58,292 bases of DNA from Ignavibacteria bacterium (GCA_016178595.1 JACOSY010000026.1:1-58292), one strand, 5' to 3'. Shown: positions 17,750 through 28,732, numbered from the stretch's first letter. Numbers and translations: made by a program. Notes: generated by a model not told the origin, from the letters alone.

Positions 17750-20700
17750 TCAGATTGTGATATGAATGTCGAGACCGGCCTCGTTGGTGGTCGTTCCAAT
17801 GGTCGCCGAGCCGCCCTCGTCGGGTGCGAGCTTCGATAAACGGTAGAAGAGCGATGCGCGCACGCGCGAGCTCAAATCGTATCGGATGCGTGGCTCGAGC
17901 AACGTCCGCGTGTTGCCTTCGAGTGGCACGCCTTCCTGATTCTGACTCAGCGTATGAGGGTCGTGACTGCGACGAGAATTCTTTGTACGTGAAAAGGTTA
18001 CGGTCAGGTCGACGTCGTTGGAGAGATTCAATCCGAATATCGGGAACTTGAAACCTTTGCGCGAGTACGAGAGCGTCAAAGCCATTTCTTGCGAAAGCGT
18101 CTCGACAATATTCAGCGATGCGGCGTTCAGGTCAAGAATCGTCGACGTGTTATACCGCAACGATCCGCTGAGACCTCCTTTCAAGAATTCTTTGAAAGAT
18201 GCATTCACTGCGGCAAGCGGCGAGAAACCATAGCTTACACGTTCTACATCAGTCCGCTCACTGCCTGTTAAGAAGTCACCGCGGAAGTCGCGGTGGAACG
18301 ATGACGAGTAACTATGTTCGAGTGACAGCTTCGTAAAAACGGACTTGAGCCCGTAGATTTTCTCTATGCCATCCCAGCGCATCGTCCAGTTCGGCCGCGG
18401 AACATATTGTCCGAACACTTTATTGAGGAATGGCATTGCTTCCATGCCCTTTTCGAACGCCTCAACAAGCGCTTCGTTCGCAGGCTTGCTGGCGGAATAC
18501 TGGTCGAACTTCTTGCCAACATCCTCGAGATTACTCTTGAACACTTTCAAGAAGAGGACAGGGGGGAGCGTCAGGAATGAACGCTCAACACTTCCCCCTA
18601 CCGTCACAACACCTGGTATTGGCATTCCGTCGTCCAGGGTCGTGATCGTCGTCGACTTACTGAACTGCCAACCGACTTTCCAGTTCACTTCGAGGGTTGC
18701 ACCTTCCCAGAGCGGACGGTTGGTGCGCAGGCCGATACTGTTGCTCTGTGCAAACTGATCCGCTGACTGGATGTTCGGTGCTCGTCGGCCGGGAATAGTG
18801 CGCCATCCTATAAAAGGGAAGCTCGACGTCGGTGCATACTCCAGCCGACCGCTCGGATCGGAGCTTAATCCCAATTGGTAGAGACGGGAGGGACCGTACT
18901 CCGGGAGAGATCCCTGGAACGGCAATCGTCCCCAGAAATTCTGGAACCCGGCCGAACCGATAACACCGCCGTTCGCAACGCGGTTCGATTGCGAGAAGTT
19001 AATGCTGATCGACTCATAGTCGAGAAGCGGAATCTTGATGAATATTCGTGCAAGTGTCTTAAGCCCTCCGAAGACGTCGGGCCCTTTTCTTTTCCCTGTA
19101 TCAGGCTCAACCAATTGAGCACCGGAACTATCTTTCGTCTGTCCGGGTCCACCACCGCCCTTGGGACGATTCACCGGGGTTAGCTGCGGCCGGCTTGCAT
19201 CATCTCCTGATGCGAACCATGGATCGGTCAATGACTTGAGTTTGAAATTCGTGCCGAGGGTAATGCTGTTATCGAAGCCGGCACTCTTTCCGCGATCCTC
19301 GGGCTGGAATGTATTCCGCCAGTTGTATGTCACGGTGTAGCCTGCATTGAGATCCAAATACTTTGTCAGGCCGAGGATGTCGAGAATCCTGGGTTTTGAG
19401 TTTATCGTCATGCGCTGAGAGTACTGATTATCCGCTCCGCTAAAGAGCATGTTTTTCAGAATCGACGAGAAGTTGCGACCAACGGTGTCGTTATCGATGT
19501 TGTACAAGTTTCGGTCGAGGGACAATCCGTAATCGCCGGAGAGGTTCAGCAAACCGCCCTCCGTCAGCTTCCATCCGAATCCCGCCTGTTTTCCGGCAGT
19601 GAAGCTTCGCGTGTCGCGTGGCTGGCTTCCTGCGAATCGCGTCTGTTCGAATGTACGCGACCGCTGTGCACCGAGGTTGCCAGAAAAATTGGTGAACGGA
19701 ACATAGTACAGCTTCCAATCTTTGAATTGATCCAGCAGGAAAATTCCCTTGAAGATATTTTTAAACGGCTGGAGGAAGTAATCCGATGAAATCGAAACGC
19801 CATAGCTCACTTTGAAATTCCATACCCAGCTTCGCCGTTCGGCGATCGAAGGATCGCGATCCTGGGCCAGGCTATACTGGAATCCAAATGCCAGTTTGCT
19901 AAACGTGTCGCGAACAAGCCACCACTGAGTCGGCAGGCTGATACGGAAGTTGCTCAACGAATAGGAATCGCGCACCTGTAATGTTTGAGAAGACGTTACG
20001 AGATCGTCGGCCAATGCCTGCGCGTTCGGGTCAGGTCGCTCCGCTACCCGGCTGGCTGCTACCTGAACGACGACATCGGTATTCGGCAAGTATTTTGGTT
20101 TGACGAGGTTCTCCGAATGTGAATACCCGAAGTTCACCGACGTTCCCTGCCATTCCTGCGGGAAGTATTTATCAAGCGAGACGCTGGAGCTAATAGCCCA
20201 ATTCACGCTTGTGTTCTGGCTGCCAAACCGTTGATCGAGCGCATGGAATGATGGATCCGTCTGCGCATAGCTGAACTGAACACTCCCAAAGTCGGCAAGT
20301 TTGATTTGACTATCGAAATGGTACGCTAAGCCTTTGGCGTTATCGACATCCGTGAGGCGAAGCTCGTTCACCCATACCTGTCCGATGAGAGGACGGGTCC
20401 CTCCTTGCGCAGATGGGTTCGTTACACCGATGGAGATTTCACGAACCTGTCGCAACGAAGGGTTTCCTTTAATGCCATAGCTGGCGCCCTTGTTGTTGGC
20501 AGCAACGCGGTAGATTTGGTTCGCCGAATCTCGCGCAGCTTTGATGGATGTCAGCTCCGCAAAGTTGATCGTAATCTGGTTATCCGGATGCCAGCCAGGT
20601 TTCACCGGAGTTCTATATTCGTAATAGTTGGCAGAGTCCGAACCGAAGCGGATGAAGACTTCTGCATCGTAGCGATCGGGCGCATAGTAATTGAAACGGG

Positions 20701-23700
20701 TGTCGCCATGCACGAACATCTTCATTGCCTTGTAGTTGAAAAGATCGAGCGGTCTCACCGTGAAGGAGCGGTACACTTCTCGCGAGTCGCCGCGAACGAG
20801 TCCATTGAGGATCAACGACATTGATTGTTCGTTCCCTTCAATCACCTGATCGGGTTGAGTTTTATCGCGCTCGCGAACGATGCCGAGTGCACGGTAGTCG
20901 TCGCTATTATACTCGGGATTATCTTCAATGCTGACAACCGACGGTTTCATGATCGAGTCGTTCTGGATCCGCTGCGACCACTGGCTACCGACGAAATTCA
21001 TCTCAGCGATTTTTACATTGACGGAGTCCTTAAACCCCGTGAACCACAATCTCATATACTCTACGCTGCGGAGGAGGTCTTCTTGCGACCGGTTGGCCGG
21101 AATGGTTCGCGTCGCGCCACGCAACGGTAAACGAATTTGATACCAGCCGTTATCACCGCGTCCGACGATGTACGGATTGTGTCCCACCCTGTTCAATGAA
21201 TCAACCACAAGACTATCGAGAGGCACTTCGTATTCGAGGTACTGATTGTCCGTATCGGTAACACCGTTGCTGTTCAAGTCTTCTGTATCTGGGAATTGGC
21301 CTACCGGTGACTGCCGACCGAAGCGGTTCTGCTTGTTCCCCTCAGTGCCGTTAGCGTGTGTGATATCCGGGCTGCAGGTTTCAAAATCCCAATCGTCGCC
21401 GGCCGGGTCGTCAACATCGACATCCTTGTCGTATTCGACGCCGGGGGGGATGTTTTGCCGTGGATTGTTCTGGAGGAAATTTGCATGAACCGATCGCTCC
21501 TGTTCATCCGGTATCATGTCTAAACCGAGGTCCTGTCCGGGGTGAATGACACCGGTCGGGTTTCCTCTCGGGTTTTCGGGAAAGGGGATATAGTCTTCTG
21601 AATTCCGTTGCCCGTCAGGGATCGCGTCCTCACTGATCTTGCCGATGTCGATATACAAACGACCCCGGCGCAAGTCATCGATGTCGTCGCTGCTCGCCTT
21701 CAGCCATATTTCCAGATACTCTGCGTTTTGCTCCAACAATCCGACAGAATTAGAGATGAAGCGCATCGCGCCGCCCCAGTTCTTTCGCCGATCTTCATCC
21801 GTTCCATGTCGCCGATGGTAAAGCGTTGAATCGAGGTTGGGTGAGAAGTTATAGGTTCCACGGTGATCGGGATCGTAATGGAAACCGAGGACGGTGACAA
21901 ATTCCTGGCCGCGGCGAACTTGTTTTCGGTTTCCAAAAATCTCCGTGACAAGGACAGGTTGAAAACAAGTCGAGTTGTTATACCAGTTAAGTCGTGCTTT
22001 GTAGTATGTCTTTTCAGAATCTGGAATGTTTCCCAGAAACGTGTAAACCGGTGCACTTGCCAGGTGCCAGCCCGTGTAGGGAAGCGAGAGCGGAATTGTT
22101 CGGCGCGCTCCTTCAAAATCGTCAAGGTAAGCGACACCCACATTATTATCGCTCTGGATACTGCTGCGCTTGGTGTTAGGATCGGGAATCATGTATGCCG
22201 CTTCGCCGCCGAAGTGAATGGAAGAGCCCTCGCGTGTCCGGATGAATGGAAGCGCATCGAGCGCGTCGGTGAGGAACGGGAGATCGAGTGTTGTTGATAT
22301 ATCGGCACCGATGATGGAGTTGTTGGTCGGCTCTTCACCCAGTCGTACTTTGTCGCTCAACGTGGCCTGGTTGAGGTTCATAAAGGTAAAGCCCAGGTTC
22401 GTGTTCGGCAAAAAATTCGGCATTTCACCCCGCGCACCGATAAGCGTCTTCGACGCAAGCTGGAAGAGGTCGTTCTGCTCATACTTCACCTGGACATTCG
22501 CTCCGGGTACGAGTGCCAGTGGGTTGGTGATCTTTACTTCACCAACGATATAGTCAACAGAATAGTCGACGTTTGGTGTCAAGGTGCGGCCGTCCATGAG
22601 TACTTGGACACTTCCTTCGACTACGTTAAAACCGAGCTTGATCGGGCCATTCTGTCCTCCGGCAGCCGCGGCAGTCGCCTTGACGTGCATAACGTATTTG
22701 TTCTTGATCGCCAACTGCCGTGCCGCGTATGCGGTCGTATCATAGACTTCGCGGAAGAGCACGGTATCCAGACCGTCGGTCGGCAAATTATTGCGTCGGA
22801 AATATTCGATAATACCCTGATCGAATGGCCGCAACGAAGGAAAGATAACTTCACCTCGTTCGACGTCGATAGTAAGTCCTCTGATGAAGTCGAACTGCCC
22901 GTCCGGCCTCGGCGCGTTCGTGTTGTCGAACCGGTCGAGTCCCATGATGGTCAGGAGATCTTTATTAAATAACTGAAACGCTTCCGGGCCATCGGTCCGT
23001 CGTGCAATCTTGAACTCGAAGTCCTTCTCATCCACATTTCGTCCACCAATCGGATAAATATTCTTCAGCATCAAGTCCCATGCCGGCTTGTACTCCGGGT
23101 GATTACCAAGGTCAATGGGTTTGATAAGTTTCAGGTAGGGATCGTTCCTGCCGGGAATACTGTCACCATAGACCATGCTCAAGAACTTACCCTGATGGAA
23201 CGGGTCAGGATAACCCTGGACGGTATAACTGACTGCATATGCTTGCTGGTCCTCCAGTGAATTGAATACGATATAACCGCCGTCTTTGTCGAACTTGTAA
23301 TCCTTGCTCGGATCGAGCCGAATCCAATAGGCCTGTTTGTATCGACCGCTAGAAGAGCTGTCGAGCAAATTGGTAAAGCCGGGTTGGTAGCTTTCATCAA
23401 AGAGATGGGGTGGCAGGTCAACGTATGCCTTCTGTAAAATGGCAATAGTGGCATTTTGGGACGTCGGCACGACGGTCTTCCATACATCAATTTGGAGAAT
23501 CCGGTGAGCCTGGATATCTGCGGTAACCGGCGGGACAGGTGAACTGTGAAGCGTATCCCAATATTGCCGGTATACTGTATCGACGAAATAGTAGTTCTTC
23601 GAGTATCCGTCCGGGTAGATGTCCTGTGGCCCGCTTGATTGTGCGCCACCGGAGACAGTGAGTTCCCTCGCTTGTCCCTTCTTCTGCGACACGAGTGTCG

Positions 23701-24808
23701 TGAGTGTCAGCGGGCCAGTCTGCAGTTTCGCCTTGATGCCAAAAAGCGCCTGACTGCCGCCGATAAGCCCGGGCGTTTGCAGCGAGACGTTTCCTGCCTC
23801 AACACTCTGGATGATCTCGTCATCGTAGCCGGTGTAATTTATTTTGAGCTGGTTCTCATACTCGAATGTACGCTGCGTATTCCAGTCGGCGCGAATTTTA
23901 AGTTTGTCGCCGATCAAACCATCGACGAGGATTTGCACGTCCTGGTTGAAGTCCGGCTCATTGCTCGACTGGTCGAAGCGCGATGTCGTCGCAGCATCCG
24001 ATTTCGAGTTACGGAATGCCGCACGGATATCGACCGCGCCGGATACGTTCAGTTTGATACCACGTCCACCAAAAATATTGAAGAGTGGATTTGCCGGGAT
24101 AGGTATCTCAATGTTTTTGAGGTTGTTGAGAACGCCGCCAAGCTCGTCTTTTGTCTCCGTAAATCTATAATCCTTCACGATTTTTCCCCACGATGACTTG
24201 CGTTCACTGTCGCGCCGCAGCGTGATGTAATCATCAAGCGAGACCGTGAGCGGCACTTTGACGTCAAGGCCATTAACCTGTTCCCGGACCGTTACAGATT
24301 GACTCGCCGAGTCAATCTGAAATTCCCTCTTGTATGCCGGAGATTTCACATCGAGATAGAGGCTGTAATCATCGCGCGGGAAAAGATCTGCCGTGGGAGA
24401 ATCGTAACGCCGGTGGACGAATTGCTCCACACGGGCTGTCGAATCCAGATACACAACCCAGGTGGAGTCTTTTTTCGCGAGGGAGTCCGTTGCCGCTTTG
24501 AGTGAGTCAAGTGGAAATTCAAGTGAATCCTCGCCCCCCTGCTGTCGCAGAGCGTTCAGGGAATCTGCATGACGGAGAGAATCGACAAACCGTTTTTGCC
24601 GCGCTTCGCTCGTGCTATCACCCGGATTCGAGAAAGGAGACACTCCACTCTTGGACGAATCGAGGTAAGTCGTATCGGGAGAGAATTGCCCAAAATTCTG
24701 TGAGAATGAAGACGCGCTAACCAGAGGTGTCGATCCCGGGACGAATGCAAGAGCGTGCGACACTGAGCCCGCCAGAAGAAAAACCCAGAGAACGCGTAAA
24801 CGCGGCAT
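17750..24808 (-). CDS. sprA: T9SS outer-membrane translocon SprA
   Basis: The 2352-residue product is the giant single-chain beta-barrel that forms the T9SS pore in the outer membrane. I chose ATG 24808, which gives the signal peptide PRLRVLWVFLLAGSVSHALA; an in-frame TTG at 24847 adds 13 residues. Family features include the enormous size, repeated barrel strands, KIRADWNTQRTFEYENQLKI in the N-terminal part, ARRTIPLSLPYTGWHLASAP mid-way, and a long run of amphipathic strands to a beta-type C-terminus (NEAGLDIHITI). In known systems SprA pairs with PorV, which is also in this window at 35940-37112. An intergenic stretch of 332 bases separates it from divergent lptF. Confidence 0.95.
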   Translation of the reverse strand: MPRLRVLWVFLLAGSVSHALAFVPGSTPLVSASSFSQNFGQFSPDTTYLDSSKSGVSPFSNPGDSTSEARQKRFVDSLRHADSLNALRQQGGEDSLEFPLDSLKAATDSLAKKDSTWVVYLDSTARVEQFVHRRYDSPTADLFPRDDYSLYLDVKSPAYKREFQIDSASQSVTVREQVNGLDVKVPLTVSLDDYITLRRDSERKSSWGKIVKDYRFTETKDELGGVLNNLKNIEIPIPANPLFNIFGGRGIKLNVSGAVDIRAAFRNSKSDAATTSRFDQSSNEPDFNQDVQILVDGLIGDKLKIRADWNTQRTFEYENQLKINYTGYDDEIIQSVEAGNVSLQTPGLIGGSQALFGIKAKLQTGPLTLTTLVSQKKGQARELTVSGGAQSSGPQDIYPDGYSKNYYFVDTVYRQYWDTLHSSPVPPVTADIQAHRILQIDVWKTVVPTSQNATIAILQKAYVDLPPHLFDESYQPGFTNLLDSSSSGRYKQAYWIRLDPSKDYKFDKDGGYIVFNSLEDQQAYAVSYTVQGYPDPFHQGKFLSMVYGDSIPGRNDPYLKLIKPIDLGNHPEYKPAWDLMLKNIYPIGGRNVDEKDFEFKIARRTDGPEAFQLFNKDLLTIMGLDRFDNTNAPRPDGQFDFIRGLTIDVERGEVIFPSLRPFDQGIIEYFRRNNLPTDGLDTVLFREVYDTTAYAARQLAIKNKYVMHVKATAAAAGGQNGPIKLGFNVVEGSVQVLMDGRTLTPNVDYSVDYIVGEVKITNPLALVPGANVQVKYEQNDLFQLASKTLIGARGEMPNFLPNTNLGFTFMNLNQATLSDKVRLGEEPTNNSIIGADISTTLDLPFLTDALDALPFIRTREGSSIHFGGEAAYMIPDPNTKRSSIQSDNNVGVAYLDDFEGARRTIPLSLPYTGWHLASAPVYTFLGNIPDSEKTYYKARLNWYNNSTCFQPVLVTEIFGNRKQVRRGQEFVTVLGFHYDPDHRGTYNFSPNLDSTLYHRRHGTDEDRRKNWGGAMRFISNSVGLLEQNAEYLEIWLKASSDDIDDLRRGRLYIDIGKISEDAIPDGQRNSEDYIPFPENPRGNPTGVIHPGQDLGLDMIPDEQERSVHANFLQNNPRQNIPPGVEYDKDVDVDDPAGDDWDFETCSPDITHANGTEGNKQNRFGRQSPVGQFPDTEDLNSNGVTDTDNQYLEYEVPLDSLVVDSLNRVGHNPYIVGRGDNGWYQIRLPLRGATRTIPANRSQEDLLRSVEYMRLWFTGFKDSVNVKIAEMNFVGSQWSQRIQNDSIMKPSVVSIEDNPEYNSDDYRALGIVRERDKTQPDQVIEGNEQSMSLILNGLVRGDSREVYRSFTVRPLDLFNYKAMKMFVHGDTRFNYYAPDRYDAEVFIRFGSDSANYYEYRTPVKPGWHPDNQITINFAELTSIKAARDSANQIYRVAANNKGASYGIKGNPSLRQVREISIGVTNPSAQGGTRPLIGQVWVNELRLTDVDNAKGLAYHFDSQIKLADFGSVQFSYAQTDPSFHALDQRFGSQNTSVNWAISSSVSLDKYFPQEWQGTSVNFGYSHSENLVKPKYLPNTDVVVQVAASRVAERPDPNAQALADDLVTSSQTLQVRDSYSLSNFRISLPTQWWLVRDTFSKLAFGFQYSLAQDRDPSIAERRSWVWNFKVSYGVSISSDYFLQPFKNIFKGIFLLDQFKDWKLYYVPFTNFSGNLGAQRSRTFEQTRFAGSQPRDTRSFTAGKQAGFGWKLTEGGLLNLSGDYGLSLDRNLYNIDNDTVGRNFSSILKNMLFSGADNQYSQRMTINSKPRILDILGLTKYLDLNAGYTVTYNWRNTFQPEDRGKSAGFDNSITLGTNFKLKSLTDPWFASGDDASRPQLTPVNRPKGGGGPGQTKDSSGAQLVEPDTGKRKGPDVFGGLKTLARIFIKIPLLDYESISINFSQSNRVANGGVIGSAGFQNFWGRLPFQGSLPEYGPSRLYQLGLSSDPSGRLEYAPTSSFPFIGWRTIPGRRAPNIQSADQFAQSNSIGLRTNRPLWEGATLEVNWKVGWQFSKSTTITTLDDGMPIPGVVTVGGSVERSFLTLPPVLFLKVFKSNLEDVGKKFDQYSASKPANEALVEAFEKGMEAMPFLNKVFGQYVPRPNWTMRWDGIEKIYGLKSVFTKLSLEHSYSSSFHRDFRGDFLTGSERTDVERVSYGFSPLAAVNASFKEFLKGGLSGSLRYNTSTILDLNAASLNIVETLSQEMALTLSYSRKGFKFPIFGLNLSNDVDLTVTFSRTKNSRRSHDPHTLSQNQEGVPLEGNTRTLLEPRIRYDLSSRVRASLFYRLSKLAPDEGGSATIGTTTNEAGLDIHITI

Positions 24809-24847
24809 AAAAGGCGTTGCACGACAACGTGCGTGAAAAAGAGTCAA

Positions 24848-25133
24848 GTTGTGTAGTGCGATCTTGTTGTTGTGTCTATTGCAGACCGATAATACCGCAA
24901 CGATCTACAATGGCTGAACTGCTATCAAGACTCGATACCAACTACTCCTTTCGCTAACGCCGAGGTGTCAATGACTACAAGCGAATAACATGCGACTTCT
25001 ACTTTCGGCAGAGAGTATCTCCTCGAGCAACCGATACTCAAACAATAGTGCGTCGAAATCACTTCAAAAATGTATAAAAAAGGTACTACAGATGCAAGTA
25101 CGCTATCAAGAATAACACGTAGACCGTGATTGT
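24848..25133. other. Divergent intergenic region between sprA and lptF
   Basis: I find no gene, tRNA or strong hairpin in these 286 bases. Sequence is more AT-rich toward lptF, as expected for a divergent promoter region. A confident promoter for sprA was not identified. Confidence 0.5.
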
Positions 25134-25162
25134 TTGTAAAATCAACAAATTGACGCTATATT
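25134..25162 (+). promoter_or_regulatory. Sigma-70-type promoter for lptF-lptG
   Basis: TTGTAA (25134-25139) and TATATT (25157-25162) are separated by exactly 17 bases. The predicted start near 25169 leaves only about 10 bases before the lptF ATG at 25180, so the leader is very short and lacks a Shine-Dalgarno sequence. Confidence 0.6.
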
Positions 25163-25179
25163 ATTCACGTTGACTCTTC

Positions 25180-26580
25180 ATGCGACTTTCGTTTCACATA
25201 CTTCGCGCTCACATCGGGCCATTCTTCTTCGCACTGTTCACCATCATGTTCATCTTTCTGCTACAGTTCCTGATGAAATTTGCCGACGATCTCGTCGGAA
25301 AGGGATTGAGCTGGTGGATCATTGGTGAATTGATGGCGCTCAGCTTAGCGTGGATGGTCGTGCTCGCTGTTCCCATGGCAGTTCTTGTGTCAACATTGAT
25401 GGCTTTTGGCAATCTCTCAGCTCAAAACGAAATTACTGCGATGAAAGCAACCGGCATGAGCCTCTACCGAATGATGCTGCCGGTGGTCTTGGCCTCCACC
25501 GCGTTGACCTACCTCTTAATACAGTTCAACAATAGTGTACTTCCAGAGGCAAATCACCGTGTGAAGGTCTTGATGGTTGATATCCGGAGAATCAAACCGA
25601 CACTCACCATCGTGCCCGGACTTTTCTCGCAGGATATTCAGGGCTACAGCATCCTTGCACGGAAGACCTACGAGCACTCCAACGACCTCGAAGGGATTAC
25701 GATTTACGATTATACCGACCCGGCAAGAAATGTTGTCGTCACCGCAGAACACGGTACTGTCTCGTTTACTCCCGACTACAGGAAGCTCATCATGGATCTT
25801 TATGCAGGCGAGATTCACCAGATCGGGACGATGGATCGCTCGGCATACCGCAAGATGCGATTTACCAAGCATCGCATCATCATGGACGCTGAGGAGTTTG
25901 ACTTCGAGCGATCGAATGAAAACGCTATCTCTCGCGGCGATCGTGAAATGAGTGCGCAGATGATGGAGGCGATTGTCGACAGCCTGGAACGATCTATCGC
26001 TACGACGCGCGACGAAGTGTTTTCCACTCGATTCGATCGCAACGCGATTGAGCCTGTGAGACGCATTCCGATACCGCACGCGCAACAAGAGTCGACCCAC
26101 TTCCAGCAGCAGGCGCTCTTTCTCGCATTAAGCCGTGCGCGGCAAACACTCAACCAGATCGACAACCAGATTATGCTTGAGAAGTATAACCATGACCAGA
26201 TCGATCAATACCTCGTCGAGATTCATAAGAAGTACTCTATACCTATCGCCTGTCTCGTCTTTGTGTTTATCGGTGCACCGCTCGGCGTCATGGCGCGTCG
26301 CGGTACGTTCGGTGTCGCTGCTTCACTCAGCTTCGGCTTTTTCCTGCTCTACTGGGCATCGCTCATCGGCGGCGAAAAACTTGCGGATCGCGGCATCATT
26401 GCTCCCTGGGTCGGCATGTGGAGCGCGAATATCGTCCTGAGCATCCTCGGCATTTTTCTGACGTTACGCATGGGCCGCGAAACAATAACGATAAACTGGT
26501 TGGCGTTGCGCCGATTCGTGCCGCGATCGTTCCGCTCACCCGAGCCCGCCGATGGTACCGCGGCTGGAGGGGCTGAATGA
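25180..26580 (+). CDS. lptF: LptF/LptG-family permease (first of pair)
   Basis: This 466-residue YjgP/YjgQ-family protein has three N-terminal transmembrane helices (about residues 12-35, 48-78 and 98-118), a periplasmic jellyroll domain and three C-terminal helices. The coupling-helix region NEITAMKATGMSLYRMM is typical. LptF and LptG form the inner-membrane part of the LptBFG exporter that extracts lipopolysaccharide. Its stop overlaps the lptG start by four bases. An extra charged insertion at about residues 245-330 before the last helices is longer than in E. coli LptF. Confidence 0.92.
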   Translation: MRLSFHILRAHIGPFFFALFTIMFIFLLQFLMKFADDLVGKGLSWWIIGELMALSLAWMVVLAVPMAVLVSTLMAFGNLSAQNEITAMKATGMSLYRMMLPVVLASTALTYLLIQFNNSVLPEANHRVKVLMVDIRRIKPTLTIVPGLFSQDIQGYSILARKTYEHSNDLEGITIYDYTDPARNVVVTAEHGTVSFTPDYRKLIMDLYAGEIHQIGTMDRSAYRKMRFTKHRIIMDAEEFDFERSNENAISRGDREMSAQMMEAIVDSLERSIATTRDEVFSTRFDRNAIEPVRRIPIPHAQQESTHFQQQALFLALSRARQTLNQIDNQIMLEKYNHDQIDQYLVEIHKKYSIPIACLVFVFIGAPLGVMARRGTFGVAASLSFGFFLLYWASLIGGEKLADRGIIAPWVGMWSANIVLSILGIFLTLRMGRETITINWLALRRFVPRSFRSPEPADGTAAGGAE

Positions 26581-27662
26581 CGCGCATCGATCGCTATGTC
26601 CTCCGGCAGTTCATCCAGATGGCACTCTTCGTGCTCGTCGGATTTATGGTGCTCTTCGTCGTCGTCGACATGATGGAGAACCTGGACGATTTCCTCGACA
26701 AGCAGGCAGCCGCCGGCATCATTGCAACATATTATTTTTATTTCCTCCCGGAAATTATTAAACTGACAATTCCCGTCGCGATGCTTCTGTCGGCGCTGTT
26801 CACGACTGGACGGTTGTCCACGTTCAATGAGCTCGCCGCAATGAAATCGAGCGGCATGAGCCTCTACCGGTTTATGGCGCCGCTCCTTCTCTTCGCCTTC
26901 CTGGTGAGCGGCGTTTCGATCTACTTCAACGGATGGGTGGTACCCTACGCGAACAAAAAGAAGTTCGACATCGGTCGCGTCTATTTCCAGAAGAACATCC
27001 AGTACGTTGCGAGGAACAACATCTTCATCCAGGATTCGCCGACGCGGATTCTTTCGATCGGACTTTTCGACGATACGCGCGGGGTTGCGCAACAAGTGAG
27101 CATTCAAGACTTCGTCCCAGACGATCCGACACGCCTTGCCGGCCGGTATGACGCAGCGGAGATGCGATGGGACCCGCAGTCAAAGACATGGACGCTCGTG
27201 AATGGCACGGAGCGGCGCTTCGTCGCAGACCACGAACAGAGCCACCAGTTTGCGACGGTACATATCGGCGCACTCAACTTTGCACCGGAAGACATCCGCA
27301 AGAAACAGCAGAAACCAGAGGAAATGGACTACAACGAGCTGCAACAGTTTATTGAGAATCAGAAACGATCGGGGCACGATGTTTCGCGCTGGCTGGTCGA
27401 GCACTACGAGAAAGTTGCCTTCCCTATGGCGAGTGTCATTGTGGTGCTCTTCGGCGTGCCGATCTCATCGATCAAGAGGCGAAGCGGACTCGGCGTACAG
27501 TTTGCAATCGGACTTCTCGTGTGCTTTCTCTACATCGTCTTCCTGAAGATCAGTCAGGCATTCGGCTACAACGGCGATCTCGATCCCCTCCTCACCGCAT
27601 GGCTGGCGAACATTATTTTCTTCACGGTGGGAATCTATAATCTTATCCGCGTACCGAAGTAG
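26577..27662 (+). CDS. lptG: LptF/LptG-family permease (second of pair)
   Basis: This 361-residue permease has the same plan: helices near residues 12-32, 52-80 and 97-118, the coupling segment NELAAMKSSGMSLYRFM, a periplasmic beta domain and three C-terminal helices with FPMASVIVVLFGVPISSIKR. Together with lptF it makes the LptFG heterodimer. Which of the two is F and which G is assigned by gene order and length only. It is translationally coupled to lptF by ATGA overlap and converges on the gene at 27743. Confidence 0.92.
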   Translation: MTRIDRYVLRQFIQMALFVLVGFMVLFVVVDMMENLDDFLDKQAAAGIIATYYFYFLPEIIKLTIPVAMLLSALFTTGRLSTFNELAAMKSSGMSLYRFMAPLLLFAFLVSGVSIYFNGWVVPYANKKKFDIGRVYFQKNIQYVARNNIFIQDSPTRILSIGLFDDTRGVAQQVSIQDFVPDDPTRLAGRYDAAEMRWDPQSKTWTLVNGTERRFVADHEQSHQFATVHIGALNFAPEDIRKKQQKPEEMDYNELQQFIENQKRSGHDVSRWLVEHYEKVAFPMASVIVVLFGVPISSIKRRSGLGVQFAIGLLVCFLYIVFLKISQAFGYNGDLDPLLTAWLANIIFFTVGIYNLIRVPK

Positions 27663-27742
27663 CCCCCGCAATTTCCCAAGCAGAGCCTGGGAGCGAGCCT
27701 GTAATAACAAAGGCGACGTCACGTGCAGAGGGAAGGAATGAA

Positions 27743-28732
27743 TTAAAACGTGTAGCTTATCTTCGCCTCCGTCAATGGCGCGACGCCGAATCGCGTCGGC
27801 TGGACGCGCATACGTACTTCGGCATGCAACGACTTGTTGAATCGTGTCGCCGACCAGAAGGCATCGATCGCGCTGACGAGATGATTGATAACCGCGACGC
27901 TCACGAATGTGCTCGCAACATCGTAGTAATCGTTCGCCTGAGCACGCATGTTCCGGTACTCGATCATGTGACCAGACGCTGGAAGCGCTATTGGCAGACT
28001 ACTCTCGTCGATGCGATCCGGAAGCCCATCGTCATCCCATCCGCTTCTGAACTGTGAGTACTTGCCGATAAGCTCGTAGTACTGTTGCTCACCCCACGAT
28101 GGGAGCTGATGGGAGTAACCGTTATCTGGGAACTGCCGGATAGCGTCTTCCATTGCGTTCATCGCACCCCAGTTCATTTCTCTGAAAGGAGGATCATAGC
28201 TCGGGGGAGCGCCTCGATCATAGCCATCGGGATAAATCCTCTCACCATATTCTTCTTGTACACTAGTATAACCCGGGTCTGGGCGCAAGTTCGGGTTCAA
28301 AACGTCAATGTTCTCGAGCGTCCAGTTGACATACTTGCTTGCTTTCCAGTGCGTATTCGCATAATCGTGATAGTCGTACGTCTGCCGGTCTCCTTTTTTA
28401 TTGTAGTTGTAGGCAACAATCCAGGATGTCGCTTCGATTGCGGCAAAGAGCGCGGCCTTGATGTAGCTCTTCGAATATACTTCACCGGCGCCGGGCACTG
28501 CCAGTGAGAGCGTGCCCGCAAGCCACGGCGATTTTTCATCTCTGCCGGATGGAAGCGCATCTTCCTGTGAGATATGTGCGAGCGAGAGCGCCTCGCCGGG
28601 CACATGCTGAGTAGCGCTGAAGAAATCGACCGTGGGGTTTCCTGTCAGATGAAGCGTTGCAGGAGGTTCACCGGCATACACAAATGCAGCGATGAAGATA
28701 CAAGCAATGATAACGAGTGTTCGAAGCGCCAT
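27743..28732 (-). CDS. DUF5683-like exported membrane protein
   Basis: The 329-residue product has a signal peptide (ALRTLVIIACIFIAAFVYAG) followed by a hydrophobic patch SLAVPGAGEVYSKSYIKAAL and FAAIEATSWIVAYNY. That patch recalls the DUF5683 family (PG.GQ.Y...Y.KA). The C-terminal part includes another hydrophobic stretch and ends in a beta-like ISYTF, suggesting outer-membrane association. I set the start at ATG 28732, with AAAGGA upstream and placed after the preceding gene's stop (28758). A longer in-frame start at 28813 would lie within that gene. Function unknown. Confidence 0.6.
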   Translation of the reverse strand: MALRTLVIIACIFIAAFVYAGEPPATLHLTGNPTVDFFSATQHVPGEALSLAHISQEDALPSGRDEKSPWLAGTLSLAVPGAGEVYSKSYIKAALFAAIEATSWIVAYNYNKKGDRQTYDYHDYANTHWKASKYVNWTLENIDVLNPNLRPDPGYTSVQEEYGERIYPDGYDRGAPPSYDPPFREMNWGAMNAMEDAIRQFPDNGYSHQLPSWGEQQYYELIGKYSQFRSGWDDDGLPDRIDESSLPIALPASGHMIEYRNMRAQANDYYDVASTFVSVAVINHLVSAIDAFWSATRFNKSLHAEVRMRVQPTRFGVAPLTEAKISYTF